A DNA stretch of 64,000 bases from Arthrobacter sp. StoSoilB22 (GTDB taxonomy: Bacteria > Actinomycetota > Actinomycetes > Actinomycetales > Micrococcaceae): contig NZ_AP024652.1 of assembly GCF_019977315.1 (NCBI RefSeq), forward strand, positions 310,001 to 374,000, given 5' to 3'. The notes beneath the pieces were generated by a model. The model saw only the letters and a program-made list of their open reading frames with translations. It was not told the origin of the DNA and did no database searches. The translations under genes and the position numbers were made by a program. Shown in pieces: positions 1 to 8,026 of this stretch. Each line of letters opens with the position of its first letter. Within the stretch, counting starts at the first letter, position 1.

Positions 1-80
1 CCTGCTGCCTCGGCGAAGATGGCTGCAGGGCGGGCGTGGAGGCCCACGCGGCTTGCGATGGTGGCTGTACGTTCTGGCAT
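1..80 (-). CDS. ptsH: Phosphocarrier protein HPr, N-terminal part (cut by window edge)
   Basis: The first 26 residues are visible. HPr carries phosphate from Enzyme I to the EIIA domains of sugar PTS systems in the cytoplasm. The motif GLHARPA is present, with the phospho-accepting histidine at residue 15, the canonical position. The start is ATG with AAGGAG about 6 nt upstream. It lies 84 bp downstream of the fructose EIIABC gene on the same strand, so it is probably the last gene of the fruR-fruK-fruA-ptsH operon. The C-terminal part lies outside the window. Confidence 0.9.
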   Translation of the reverse strand, partial: MPERTATIASRVGLHARPAAIFAEAA

Positions 81-164
81 TGGTGCTCCTTTTTATGAAG
101 GGTGGCGGTTAGGGGAGATGGCTTTGTGGGAAGTCTAGACCGTGGGGCCTGGACGGTGGAGAGC

Positions 165-2198
165 CTAGACGCTGACGGTGGCCGGGGCGGCTTCCGCTTC
201 CACCGGCTTCTTGACTGCAAAGCGCTTGAGGGCGATGACGGCCAGCGCGCTGACCACCATTCCGGCCACGATGGCGACGATGAACATTGGCAGGTTGCCA
301 ATGGCAAAGAAGACGAAGAGCCCGCCGTGGGGAGCCTGGGAGGTGACCCCGGTAGCCATGCAGAGTGCGCCCGTCAGTGCGCCACCCACCATGCTGGCCG
401 GTATGACGCGCAGCGGATCGGCTGCTGCGAACGGGATGGCACCTTCGGAGATGAACGAGGCACCCAGCAGCCAGGCGGCCTTGCCGTTTTCGCGCTCTGC
501 GAGGCTGAAGAGCTTCTTGTTCAGGACCGTAGCAAGGGCCATGGCCAGCGGCGGAACCATGCCTGCCGCCATGACGGTGCCCATGATGAGCCACGGAGCC
601 TGGTTGTCAGCGCTGCCGGCACTCAGGCCTGCCACTGCGAAGGCGTAGGCAACCTTGTTGACCGGGCCGCCGAGATCGAAGCACATCATGAGGCCCAGGA
701 TGATGCCGAGGACTACGGCAGAGGCGCCGCTCATGCCCGTCAGCCAGTTGTTCAGAGCCACGGTAAGGCCGGCAATGGGACCGCCAAGGACCAGGAACAT
801 CAAGCCCGAAGCGACGATGGAAGCCAGCAGTGGAATGATGACAACCGGCATCAAGCCACGGAGCCAGCGGGGTACCTGCCAGGTTCCGATGAGATGCGCG
901 ATGTAGCCGGCCAGGAGACCGCCCACGATGCCGCCCAGGAAGCCTGCGCCCATGAAACCTGATACGGCACCGGCGACGAAGCCCGGCGCAATGCCCGGCC
1001 GGTCGGCGATGGCGTACGCAATGTAGCCAGCCAGTGCCGGGACAAGGAATCCCATGGACAGGGCGCCGATCTTGAACAAGACCGCACCAAGATAGATGGC
1101 GAGTCCGCCTTCGGGAAGATTGCCGAAGTTGTTCTCCAGCACTACCTTGTCCGCAATTTCAGTGATTTCGTAGCCGCCCAGCAGGAAGCCCAAGGCAATC
1201 AGGAGCCCGCCACCGGCCACGAACGGAATCATGTAGCTGACGCCCGTGAGGAGTGCGCGCTTCAGCTTCTGGCCAATGTGCTCACCCTTTTCCTCCTGGG
1301 CGCGCTCAGCCTGCTCTTCGGCACCAAAGTGCGGAACGCGGCGGGCGTGCGGGTCCGTGGCGGCTGCCAGAGCTTCCTCCACCATCTTGGTGGGTTCGTC
1401 GATGCCACGCTTGACCGGTGCGTTGATGACCGGCTTCCCGGCGAAGCGTTCCTTGCCGCGTACGTCAACGTCCACGGCGAAGATTACGGCGTCGGCGGCT
1501 GCGATGACTGCCGGATCCAGCGGTTTGGCGCCGGAGGAACCCTGCGTCTCTACCTGAAGGTCAACACCCATTTCCTTGGCCGCGGCAACCAACGAATCTG
1601 CAGCCATGTAGGTGTGCGCAATGCCCGTTGGGCACGCGGTGACGGCCACGATGCGCTTTGGTGCGGCAGTCGTCGTCGTGCCGGCGGCGGCAGCGGCGGG
1701 TGCGGACTCTGCGGGTGCTGCGGCAGAAGCGGGAGCAGCAGCCGGCTTATCGGCCAGCGCGCCATCCACGAGGTCAACAATGTCCTGCTCAGTGGCAGCC
1801 GCACGCAGCGCTGCCGTGAAGTCCTTTTTGATCAGCGAACGTGCCAGCCTGGAGAGCAGCTTCAGGTGTTCCTGATCCGCACCGTCCGGGGCTGCGATGA
1901 AGAAGATGAGGTCAGCGGGACCATCCTTGGCTCCGAAGTCCACCTTGTGGGACAGCCGGGCCATGGCCAAGGCAGGCTCCTGGACGGCGGCTGAGCGGCA
2001 GTGCGGGATCGCGATGCCGCCGGGGACGCCGGTTGCGGTCTTCTGCTCGCGGGCGAAGGCGTCGGTAAAGAGCCCTTCAACCTCGGAGGCGCGGCCGGTT
2101 GCGGCAACTTTGCCGGCCAGGACGCGGATGACGTCGGCAGGGGAGTCGCCCAGGTTTTGGTCGAGGGTGACCAATTGGGTTGTGATCAGCTGGGTCAC
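165..2198 (-). CDS. fruA: PTS fructose transporter subunit EIIABC
   Basis: Membrane permease that imports fructose and phosphorylates it to fructose-1-phosphate. The 677-residue protein has EIIA first (phospho-His66 in IAIPHC), an Ala/Pro/Thr-rich linker (about 148-180), EIIB (phospho-Cys189 in VTACPTGIAHT) and then a multi-spanning EIIC (from about residue 310). An upstream extension of the reading frame is rejected: the GTG start at 2198 overlaps the fruK stop as GTGA and has AAGGA upstream, and residue 1 begins directly at the conserved EIIA N-terminus. The overlap implies translational coupling with fruK. Its product is the substrate of FruK. Confidence 0.95.
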   Translation of the reverse strand: MTQLITTQLVTLDQNLGDSPADVIRVLAGKVAATGRASEVEGLFTDAFAREQKTATGVPGGIAIPHCRSAAVQEPALAMARLSHKVDFGAKDGPADLIFFIAAPDGADQEHLKLLSRLARSLIKKDFTAALRAAATEQDIVDLVDGALADKPAAAPASAAAPAESAPAAAAAGTTTTAAPKRIVAVTACPTGIAHTYMAADSLVAAAKEMGVDLQVETQGSSGAKPLDPAVIAAADAVIFAVDVDVRGKERFAGKPVINAPVKRGIDEPTKMVEEALAAATDPHARRVPHFGAEEQAERAQEEKGEHIGQKLKRALLTGVSYMIPFVAGGGLLIALGFLLGGYEITEIADKVVLENNFGNLPEGGLAIYLGAVLFKIGALSMGFLVPALAGYIAYAIADRPGIAPGFVAGAVSGFMGAGFLGGIVGGLLAGYIAHLIGTWQVPRWLRGLMPVVIIPLLASIVASGLMFLVLGGPIAGLTVALNNWLTGMSGASAVVLGIILGLMMCFDLGGPVNKVAYAFAVAGLSAGSADNQAPWLIMGTVMAAGMVPPLAMALATVLNKKLFSLAERENGKAAWLLGASFISEGAIPFAAADPLRVIPASMVGGALTGALCMATGVTSQAPHGGLFVFFAIGNLPMFIVAIVAGMVVSALAVIALKRFAVKKPVEAEAAPATVSV

Positions 2199-3187
2199 TG
2201 TGAGTCCTTCTGGAGGGCCGTGATGGTTACGGCATTGGGGGTTGTCTGGTGGACTGCCGGGACAGTGGAGCCCGGCAGCGAAGCAGCAGCGGCACCATGT
2301 GCCACGGCTTGACGAAGGCAGTCCTGCGCGGAGCCGCCTTGGGTTGCAGCCAACAAGTAGCCGGCCAGTGAAGAGTCCCCGGCACCCACCGTGCTGACGG
2401 CTTTGATGGGCGGATGCGTGGCGAACCACGCCCCGTCTGCGGTCACCAGGACTGCGCCCTTGGACCCGAGTGTTGCGAGAACGGCGCCCACACCGCTGGC
2501 GACGACGGCGGCAGCGGCTTGGGCGGCTTTGGCCGGATCCGCTTCCAGTTCGTCAGCTGTGGAGACGTTGGTGAAGCCGATAGCGGCGGCAAGCTCTGCG
2601 AGCTCTTCCGCGTTCGGCTTGAGAAGGTCCGGCTTCCCTGCGGCATCGCCCACCACAGCGGCCGCGAGCGGCGCCCCGGAGGAGTCAATGGCGATGCTTG
2701 GGGAGGCCGTTCCGTCCGTGTTCGACCGGAGCCGACGAGCGATGGTGGCGTAGAAATCCGCGGGCACTCCTGGTGGAAGTGATCCCGCGAGAACCACCCA
2801 GCTGGCGCCACGCGAGCGTTCCAGCAGCAGCCCGATCAGGGCCTCCTGCTGTTCACCGCTCAGTTCCGGGCCGGGTTCGTTGATCTTGGTGGTGACGCCA
2901 TCCGGTTCGGTGAGCGTGACATTGCTGCGCAGCACCTGACCGATGGGCAGCGCCGCGAACGGTACACCGCCGTCGTGCAGTCCGGAAAGTACCGGGTCCG
3001 AGTCGGCGCCCGGCAGAACGGCCAGGGTGTCCAGGCCGGAGGCCACGAGCGCCCGGGAAACATTGACGCCCTTCCCGCCGGATTCCTGGTGGACAGCGAC
3101 GGCGCGCTGCACTTCGCCGCGGGCCAAGGCTCCTGGCAGTTCCACCGTGCGGTCCAGGCTGGGGTTGGCGGTCAAAGTGACGATCAT
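2195..3187 (-). CDS. fruK: 1-phosphofructokinase
   Basis: PfkB-family sugar kinase of 330 residues that converts fructose-1-phosphate to fructose-1,6-bisphosphate. It carries the N-terminal signature SGGKGVNVSRAL (around residue 38) and the C-terminal TVGAGDSSLAG with the catalytic Asp of GAGD. It is translationally coupled on both sides: ATGA overlap with the upstream regulator stop and GTGA overlap with fruA. This places it as second gene of the fructose operon. Confidence 0.95.
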   Translation of the reverse strand: MIVTLTANPSLDRTVELPGALARGEVQRAVAVHQESGGKGVNVSRALVASGLDTLAVLPGADSDPVLSGLHDGGVPFAALPIGQVLRSNVTLTEPDGVTTKINEPGPELSGEQQEALIGLLLERSRGASWVVLAGSLPPGVPADFYATIARRLRSNTDGTASPSIAIDSSGAPLAAAVVGDAAGKPDLLKPNAEELAELAAAIGFTNVSTADELEADPAKAAQAAAAVVASGVGAVLATLGSKGAVLVTADGAWFATHPPIKAVSTVGAGDSSLAGYLLAATQGGSAQDCLRQAVAHGAAAASLPGSTVPAVHQTTPNAVTITALQKDSQ

Positions 3188-3975
3188 GCGACCACCACGT
3201 CAACGCCGGCGTCGGCCAAAGCCGCAGCTAGTTCAGCCGAGGGCTGCTGGTCAGTAATCAAGGTGTCAACATCCTTCAGGGTGGCGAACTGGACCAGGGT
3301 TTCGGCGTCCAGCTTGGAAGAGTCGGCCAGGGCAACCACGCGCCGGGCTGAGGTGACGAATGCGGCTTTGACCGCGGCTTCCTCGGGATCGGGGGTGCTG
3401 AGTCCGAACGTTGCGTGGATACCGTTGGCTCCGACGAATGCGATGTCCGGGCGAAGTTTGTAAGCAGCTTCCACGGTGGACTGCCCGACGGCGGCCTGCG
3501 TCAGTCCGCGGACACGGCCGCCAAGGATCTGGAGTGCTATGCCTTGGGTGGACGAGAGCTTGCCGGCGATGGGGATGGCGTGGGTGATGACCACGAGTTC
3601 ATCGTTTCCGTTCGCCGATGGCGTTTGCTGGGCCAGTAGGTCTGCGAGGGTTTCAGTGGTGGAGCCCGCATCCAGGAGAATGCTTCCCGTGGTGAGCTGG
3701 GGGATCAGGGCGAGTGCTGCGTTGGCGATGCGGAGCTTTTCCTCCGGACGCTGTACGGCACGCTCGAGGATGCTCTCCTCGCGGGTGCTGAGGCGGTCCG
3801 AAGGGACGGCGCCGCCGTGAACGCGCCTGAGATTGCCGGCGACCTCCAGGGCCGCGAGGTCGCGGCGGATTGTCTCAGTGGTAATGCTGAAACGGTCGGC
3901 GAGGTCTGTGACACTCACCCGTCCGCGCTCTGCGACGAGTGCGGAGATCAGATGCTGGCGCTCTTCGGCGAACAC
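3184..3975 (-). CDS. fruR: DeoR-family transcriptional regulator of the fructose operon
   Basis: 263 residues. The N-terminal DeoR winged helix-turn-helix (VSVTDLADRFSITTETIRRD) is followed by a DeoR C-terminal sugar-phosphate sensor domain (DAGSTTETLADLL is the typical phosphate-binding stretch). The start is GTG, with GGAGG 4 nt upstream. It is first gene of the fru operon and overlaps fruK by ATGA. By analogy with DeoR-type FruR proteins it is probably a repressor released by fructose-1-phosphate or a related ester. The perfect inverted repeat 80-130 bp upstream is the likely operator. The gene name is assigned by context. Confidence 0.85.
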   Translation of the reverse strand: MFAEERQHLISALVAERGRVSVTDLADRFSITTETIRRDLAALEVAGNLRRVHGGAVPSDRLSTREESILERAVQRPEEKLRIANAALALIPQLTTGSILLDAGSTTETLADLLAQQTPSANGNDELVVITHAIPIAGKLSSTQGIALQILGGRVRGLTQAAVGQSTVEAAYKLRPDIAFVGANGIHATFGLSTPDPEEAAVKAAFVTSARRVVALADSSKLDAETLVQFATLKDVDTLITDQQPSAELAAALADAGVDVVVA

Positions 3976-4051
3976 TTACCCTCCATTGGTCAAGCTGCTT
4001 AGCAGTGCAGCCACATCAGTGACTGCTGTCACAACGATGTGGAATTGCTTG

Positions 4052-4104
4052 ACTCTATCTTTGTTTATGTTGGTAAGTCAATAGAAATCAACATAAACAA
4101 AGAT
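4052..4104 (-). promoter_or_regulatory. fru operon promoter with perfect 16-bp inverted-repeat operator
   Basis: Arms ATCTTTGTTTATGTTG (4057-4072) and CAACATAAACAAAGAT (4089-4104) are perfect reverse complements separated by 16 nt. On the minus strand a -35 box TTGACT (4081-4076) and a -10 box TAGAGT (4057-4052) are 18 nt apart. One operator arm therefore fills the spacer between them and the other lies just upstream of the -35. Binding would block polymerase, as expected for repression by the DeoR regulator encoded about 77 bp downstream. Confidence 0.75.
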
Positions 4105-4164
4105 TTAGGCAGGGAAGATCTGGGCGAAGATCCGGAGGAGCGCGGCGGTCCGGGGCACGAAAAA

Positions 4165-4196
4165 GGCATGCCGCGCTCCCTGTAGCGCGGCATGCC
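4165..4196 (-). terminator. Rho-independent terminator
   Basis: Perfect 13-bp stem (GGCATGCCGCGCT / AGCGCGGCATGCC) with a 6-nt loop. On the minus strand it is followed by TTTTT. It lies 84 bp after the stop of the proline-rich small gene and would insulate that unit from the fru promoter. Confidence 0.8.
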
Positions 4197-4279
4197 CTCA
4201 TTCGGATCCCGACTGGGGGAGTAGCGGGACCCTGTTCATGGGAGTAAGCAGGCGGTGCCTGATGTGCTGGTGGGCAGGC

Positions 4280-4444
4280 CTACGGCAAACGCCCTGGTTC
4301 ACCCGGCGTTGGGCGTCCTGGCGTGGGCTCTGCTACGGGTGGTGGTCCCGGCTCCGGCAATGGAACCGGCTCGGGCATGGGACCCGTTTCGCGGGTGGGG
4401 TCAGGGTGCGCGGGGTACGAGGGATTCGGTGGCGAACCGCTCAT
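4280..4444 (-). CDS. Small proline-rich hypothetical protein
   Basis: 54 residues, very rich in Pro and Glu, with PEPVPLPEPGPPPV-type repeats and no predicted membrane segment. No function is recognised. The ATG comes 2 nt after the TGA of the upstream small gene (TGATCATG), which suggests translational coupling. A strong terminator follows downstream on the same strand. These context signals are the main reason to call it a gene. Composition alone could arise by chance in GC-rich DNA. Confidence 0.5.
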   Translation of the reverse strand: MSGSPPNPSYPAHPDPTRETGPMPEPVPLPEPGPPPVAEPTPGRPTPGEPGRLP

Positions 4445-4446
4445 GA

Positions 4447-4650
4447 TCAGGCGCTCCGCCGGTGAGTGGCGTGCTGTGGCCGGAGTCGTCCGGGATCGCC
4501 GGAGGGGTATCTGCTCGAGTTCCACCCAGAGCCCGGATAGTCGATGGGAAGATTGTCCGGATCCGGCGGATCAGGGAGGCTGCGCTTACCGGCCTGGCCG
4601 GGCTTGCTGCCCGTGGTTTGAGGCTCATTTCGTTGTGATTCTGCGTGCAT
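4447..4650 (-). CDS. Small hypothetical protein
   Basis: 67 residues, hydrophilic, with a Pro/Asp-rich centre (LPDPPDPDNLPIDYPGSG). The ATG at 4650 is preceded by GAGAGGG at a good distance. The stop is 2 nt from the start of the following proline-rich gene, so the two appear to form a small operon ended by the terminator at 4165-4196. It lies 57 bp downstream of the cysteine-rich protein gene on the same strand and may be co-transcribed with it. No family is recognised. Confidence 0.5.
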   Translation of the reverse strand: MHAESQRNEPQTTGSKPGQAGKRSLPDPPDPDNLPIDYPGSGWNSSRYPSGDPGRLRPQHATHRRSA

Positions 4651-4707
4651 GCTGTCCCTCTCGGTAGCTCCGGAAATTTTGGTGTAGCTCCTCATGGCCA
4701 ACCGGCC

Positions 4708-5139
4708 TCAGTCAGGCATCTCCATGCGGAAGCCGCAATGACACCCGAGAATGCGCGTGTTGATGAGTACCTCATACATCCGTTGCTGCGCGCCCGGCGA
4801 CAGGACCAAGGGCGATTGGATCCTTCGCAGCTCGCAACTCTTTGTCTTCATCGGTTCCCCGCAGTGCAGGTATTGACCGCCGAACTGCAGGACGCCTTGA
4901 GGGGCACCCGGACGGTTCAGGACTGCTGCAACGCGCCGAACGGAAGCAACGTGCTCATACGAGTACCTACAAACATGGCACTCATACGCAACGTCCACCA
5001 TGTTGGGTGCCGGCGGATAGTGGGACTGGATGGAGTTCACCAGAAGATGCTGATCTGTATTGCAGCGCGAGCACCAGAGGGGTTCATCGGGTGGCGGATG
5101 TGCTTCGTCCGGGACTCTGGACGCTGGCTGAGCCGGCAT
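4708..5139 (-). CDS. Cysteine-rich zinc-ribbon-like protein (paralogue of the 6311-6769 product)
   Basis: 143 residues from the ATG at 5139, which has AGAGG upstream. The start matches the paralogue, whose N-terminus also contains a P-x-PQPASR-like stretch. Cys pairs occur in order: LWCSRCNTD, ECHVC, LHCGEPM and a C-terminal GCHCGFRMEMP. This pattern suggests bound zinc. The protein encoded at 6311-6769 on the other strand aligns along the whole length, with the same Cys spacing and the same C-terminal CxCGFxMEVP signature. The GAF-ANTAR gene sits between the two. I know no function; a nucleic-acid or protein-binding role is only a guess. Confidence 0.75.
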   Translation of the reverse strand: MPAQPASRVPDEAHPPPDEPLWCSRCNTDQHLLVNSIQSHYPPAPNMVDVAYECHVCRYSYEHVASVRRVAAVLNRPGAPQGVLQFGGQYLHCGEPMKTKSCELRRIQSPLVLSPGAQQRMYEVLINTRILGCHCGFRMEMPD

Positions 5140-5316
5140 GGGTTTGTACCTCTGCATCAAAAAGTGAGGGACGCCCGTCTGCATGAGCTCAATAGCCTGG
5201 GCCCGTGATCCGGACCATGTGTCGATTGTGCACATAGGTGCACCGCAGATGCAAGGATTCTGTTTTCCGTTGTCCAAAGGGTGACGAGTTGGTGTGAGGC
5301 GAACGTAAAATAAGGC

Positions 5317-6090
5317 ATGGACGAAATGAGCGTGGATTTTGCGGTGCCTGATGCTGTCTCTGCGCCCGACGATACTTCGGTGCCTGAGCAGCTGCAGGAT
5401 CTGGTGATAGACAGCGAAGATGTGGGCGGGTTCCTGCATGAGCTCGCGGTCTTTTCGGCATCCGCGGTGTCACAGGCCGTGGGCTTGGACGTGCTCTGCG
5501 GCATCACCCTCAGCCGTCGCCATCGCACCGCCACAGTGGCGGGAAGCAACCACGAGGCCAGGCTGATCGATGAGGTTCAGCAGGCGTACGGTGATGGTCC
5601 GTGCTTGGAGGCCATGCGCAGCCGCGTAACGCAGCATGTTGCTGACACCTCCACGGAACAGAGGTGGTCCGAGTACTGCTCAGTCATTGCCGAGCGGGGA
5701 CATCTGTCCGCTCTCTGCGTTCCCTTGGAACTGGATGAGGGTGCAACGGCGGCGCTTAACTTCTTCGCGCCGCAGGCCAACGCCTTCGATGAAGCAACCA
5801 TCCGGAATTGCGAACTCTATGCAAGCCAGGCCGAGCGATCGCTGAGACTGGCCGTCCGGATTGGCGTCAAGCAGCAGCACGCTGAGGACCTCCAGGATGC
5901 CATGCGGACGCGAACGGTGATCGACTTGGCAAGTGGAATCATCATGGGCCAAAACCGCTGCACGCAGGAGGAAGCGTTCCAGATCCTGAAGAAAGCGTCC
6001 AGCACCCGCAACCAGAAGCTGCGGGACGTCGCGGAATCCCTCGTCAAGAGTGTGGCCAGGGAAGCTCCCGTGGCCCATTTCGAGGCCTAG
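5317..6090 (+). CDS. GAF and ANTAR domain regulator
   Basis: 257 residues. A GAF-type sensor domain (about 30-180; GDGPCLEAMRS is typical) is followed by an ANTAR RNA-binding domain (about 190-245; VIDLASGIIMGQNRCTQEEAF). ANTAR proteins bind paired hexaloop hairpins in nascent RNA and cause antitermination. GAF-ANTAR proteins are common in Actinobacteria and their ligands are mostly unknown. The ATG lies 5 nt after TAAAAT (5306-5311), so the mRNA is probably leaderless. It lies between two paralogous zinc-ribbon-like genes. Confidence 0.85.
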   Translation: MDEMSVDFAVPDAVSAPDDTSVPEQLQDLVIDSEDVGGFLHELAVFSASAVSQAVGLDVLCGITLSRRHRTATVAGSNHEARLIDEVQQAYGDGPCLEAMRSRVTQHVADTSTEQRWSEYCSVIAERGHLSALCVPLELDEGATAALNFFAPQANAFDEATIRNCELYASQAERSLRLAVRIGVKQQHAEDLQDAMRTRTVIDLASGIIMGQNRCTQEEAFQILKKASSTRNQKLRDVAESLVKSVAREAPVAHFEA

Positions 6091-6310
6091 TGCGCTCCCG
6101 CTAGCGGATTGGCAGCAGTCTCATCTCTTGTGACGGCTGCCACTGGTGAACTACATTCATACATGGGTTAAGCAGATAGCCCTTGGAGCCTCATGAGTTG
6201 GAGCCATCCGCGATGGTCCAAGAACTGCACCTTTTTAGCCGTGGCCCCTTTCGGCCGGCTCACAGCGTGCCTCCATGCAGGCTCCTTGAAGGAGCACAAG
6301 GAGAATGGCA

Positions 6311-6769
6311 ATGACGCTTGGATCCCCAATTCCCGCCCCGCAGCCTGCAAGCCGACGGGCACCTGCAACAGTTGATACCGGAGCACGCCCGTGGTGCACC
6401 GTTTGCAATACTGATTCCTACGTTTTCGTAGAGACGGTTGTGGAAGCAACACCGAATCAGTCGGAGATCGTCGAAGTCAGCTACACCTGTAGCGAATGCG
6501 ATACGTTCTACGCCCACGCAGTCCGCCTGGACGCGCTGGTTCCCGCCATCCAAAGTGAATTTCTTTCCACTTCAGCAGCCGGGCTCTGGTTCAGCTGCAC
6601 CCACTGCGGCGATCCCATGACCCTGGGGCGCCCCACGGAGCGCGTCATCGAGGCGCCCCGGACCACTGACGATCCGGAGAGCCCCAGCCTGCTTGAGGTG
6701 TACCTGCAAACGCAGGTGCTCCATTGCCGTTGCGGTTTTCAAATGGAGGTTCCGCGCCACGTTGGCTAA
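6311..6769 (+). CDS. Cysteine-rich zinc-ribbon-like protein (paralogue of the 4708-5139 product)
   Basis: 152 residues from the second of two close ATGs. AAGGAG is 7 nt before it, while the ATG at 6305 is too near the ribosome site. Cys motifs are PWCTVCNTD, TCSEC, SCTHCGDPM and VLHCRCGFQMEVP. It aligns throughout with the minus-strand protein at 4708-5139. The interval 6091-6310 before it (220 bp) carries a short hairpin (GCTCCTT/AAGGAGC, near 6280-6295) that includes a second AAGGAG copy; I see no other feature there. Function unknown. Confidence 0.75.
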   Translation: MTLGSPIPAPQPASRRAPATVDTGARPWCTVCNTDSYVFVETVVEATPNQSEIVEVSYTCSECDTFYAHAVRLDALVPAIQSEFLSTSAAGLWFSCTHCGDPMTLGRPTERVIEAPRTTDDPESPSLLEVYLQTQVLHCRCGFQMEVPRHVG

Positions 6770-6807
6770 CCGCCGTCTCTAAAAAACTAACGGTTGGGAG
6801 GGGGGTT

Positions 6808-7947
6808 ATGCGTACCTTTGGCGTCGAAGAAGAATTGCTGATCGCAGATCCTGAGGACGGGTTGCCCTTGGCTCTGGCCTCCGGACTCCTGGCTGTGGCC
6901 GCCCCCTCCCACGCGGAATGGGATGCCGGCGGTGGGCCGTCGCTGAAGTCCGAGTTCAAGCAGGAACAGATTGAGGTTAACTCGCTCCCGTGCCGGACCG
7001 CCCAGGAGTTGCGGGCTCAAATCCGTTCAGGGCGGGCGTTGGCCGACTCTGCAGCCCGGGCGGTGGGAGCACGCGTTGCTGCGCTGGCCACGCCTCCGGT
7101 GTTTCACGCGACCCCCACCACCGGAAACCAGCGCTACGCCACCATGGGCAAGGAATTCGGCCTGATTTCCCGCGAGCAACTCACCTGCGGCTTCCACATC
7201 CACGTGTCCATCGAGTCGCCGGACGAGGGCGTAGCCGTGCTGGACCGGATGCGGCACTGGCTGCCGGTCCTCCTGGCCCTCAGCGCGAATTCACCCTACT
7301 GGATGGGTGCTGACACGGGGTTCGCCAGTTACCGCACGCAGATCTGGAACAGGTGGCCCACCGCAGGTCCCATGGATGTTTTCGGCTCAGCTGCCGGATA
7401 CCGGGCGGTACTTGCGGAACTGCTGGGCACAGGAGTTCCGCTGGACGAGGGAATGATCTATTTCGACGCGCGCCTGTCCAGAGGGCACCCCACCGTGGAA
7501 CTCCGGATCGCCGATGTCTGCCTCTACGCCGAGGATGCGCTCACTATCGCGCTCCTCGCCCGTGCCTTGGTGGAAACGTCGGCGGGCGAATGGCGCAAGG
7601 GCGGACCGCCGTCGAGCACTTTGACTCCGGTGATCCGCATGGCCAACTGGAAAGCCAGCCGTTTTGGCGTCAACAACCAGCTGCTGCATCTGCTGGAGCA
7701 GGCCCCTTATGCTGCCGCGGACGTGGCGGGTGCCCTGCTTCGGCACATCCGTGGCGCCCTGACGGCATCCGGGGACCTGGCGCTCGCGCGGACAGGGGTG
7801 GCGAACATCCTCCGGCGAGGGACCGGCGAACGGCTGCAGCGACAGGCCTACGGCCAGCGGCGGCGACTGTCCGACGTCGTCTCCGCCGCCATTGCCTCCA
7901 CCCACAATTACGGTGAGCGATCCGACGCCGGCCTCTTAAGTCGCTAA
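6808..7947 (+). CDS. Carboxylate-amine ligase, glutamate-cysteine ligase family 2 (YbdK type)
   Basis: 379 residues, the usual length for GCS2 proteins. The family forms gamma-glutamyl amide bonds from glutamate, ATP and an amine such as cysteine; many members have only weak or unknown activity. The N-terminus TFGVEEELLIADP is diagnostic (Glu residues bind metal/ATP). Further motifs are FHIHVSIESPDEG and the C-terminal NKASRFG-like NWKASRFGVNNQLL. The ATG at 6808 follows GGGAGGGGGG; an upstream extension overlapping the previous gene is rejected. It ends just before a strong hairpin. Confidence 0.85.
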   Translation: MRTFGVEEELLIADPEDGLPLALASGLLAVAAPSHAEWDAGGGPSLKSEFKQEQIEVNSLPCRTAQELRAQIRSGRALADSAARAVGARVAALATPPVFHATPTTGNQRYATMGKEFGLISREQLTCGFHIHVSIESPDEGVAVLDRMRHWLPVLLALSANSPYWMGADTGFASYRTQIWNRWPTAGPMDVFGSAAGYRAVLAELLGTGVPLDEGMIYFDARLSRGHPTVELRIADVCLYAEDALTIALLARALVETSAGEWRKGGPPSSTLTPVIRMANWKASRFGVNNQLLHLLEQAPYAAADVAGALLRHIRGALTASGDLALARTGVANILRRGTGERLQRQAYGQRRRLSDVVSAAIASTHNYGERSDAGLLSR

Positions 7948-7957
7948 GAAGTACGAC

Positions 7958-8015
7958 GACGGCGGAGGTCACCTCGAGCGCTGGAGACGCCCCACCGGGG
8001 TGACCTCCCGCCGTC
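7958..8015. terminator. Bidirectional hairpin between convergent genes
   Basis: Left arm GACGGCGGAGGTCACC (7958-7973) pairs with GGTGACCTCCCGCCGTC (7999-8015) with a single bulged C. It sits in the 79-bp space between the stop codons of the carboxylate-amine ligase (+) and the VOC protein (-). There is no clear T-tract, so it may stop transcription from either side only partly. Confidence 0.55.
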
Positions 8016-8026
8016 GCGCTTGATGA

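Noticed and set aside
119..171. Inverted repeat GTCTAG...CTAGAC after the fruA stop
   Set aside because: 6-bp arms with a long loop and no T-tract; too weak for a terminator and ptsH follows in the same operon.
4645..5208. Plus-strand frame of 187 codons
   Set aside because: It lies opposite the minus-strand cysteine-rich gene, which has a clear paralogue and conserved Cys pattern; the plus frame has neither.
6091..6310. Possible RNA element before the second cysteine-rich gene
   Set aside because: No known riboswitch core or clear ANTAR dual hexaloop could be recognised by eye; only a short hairpin is present.
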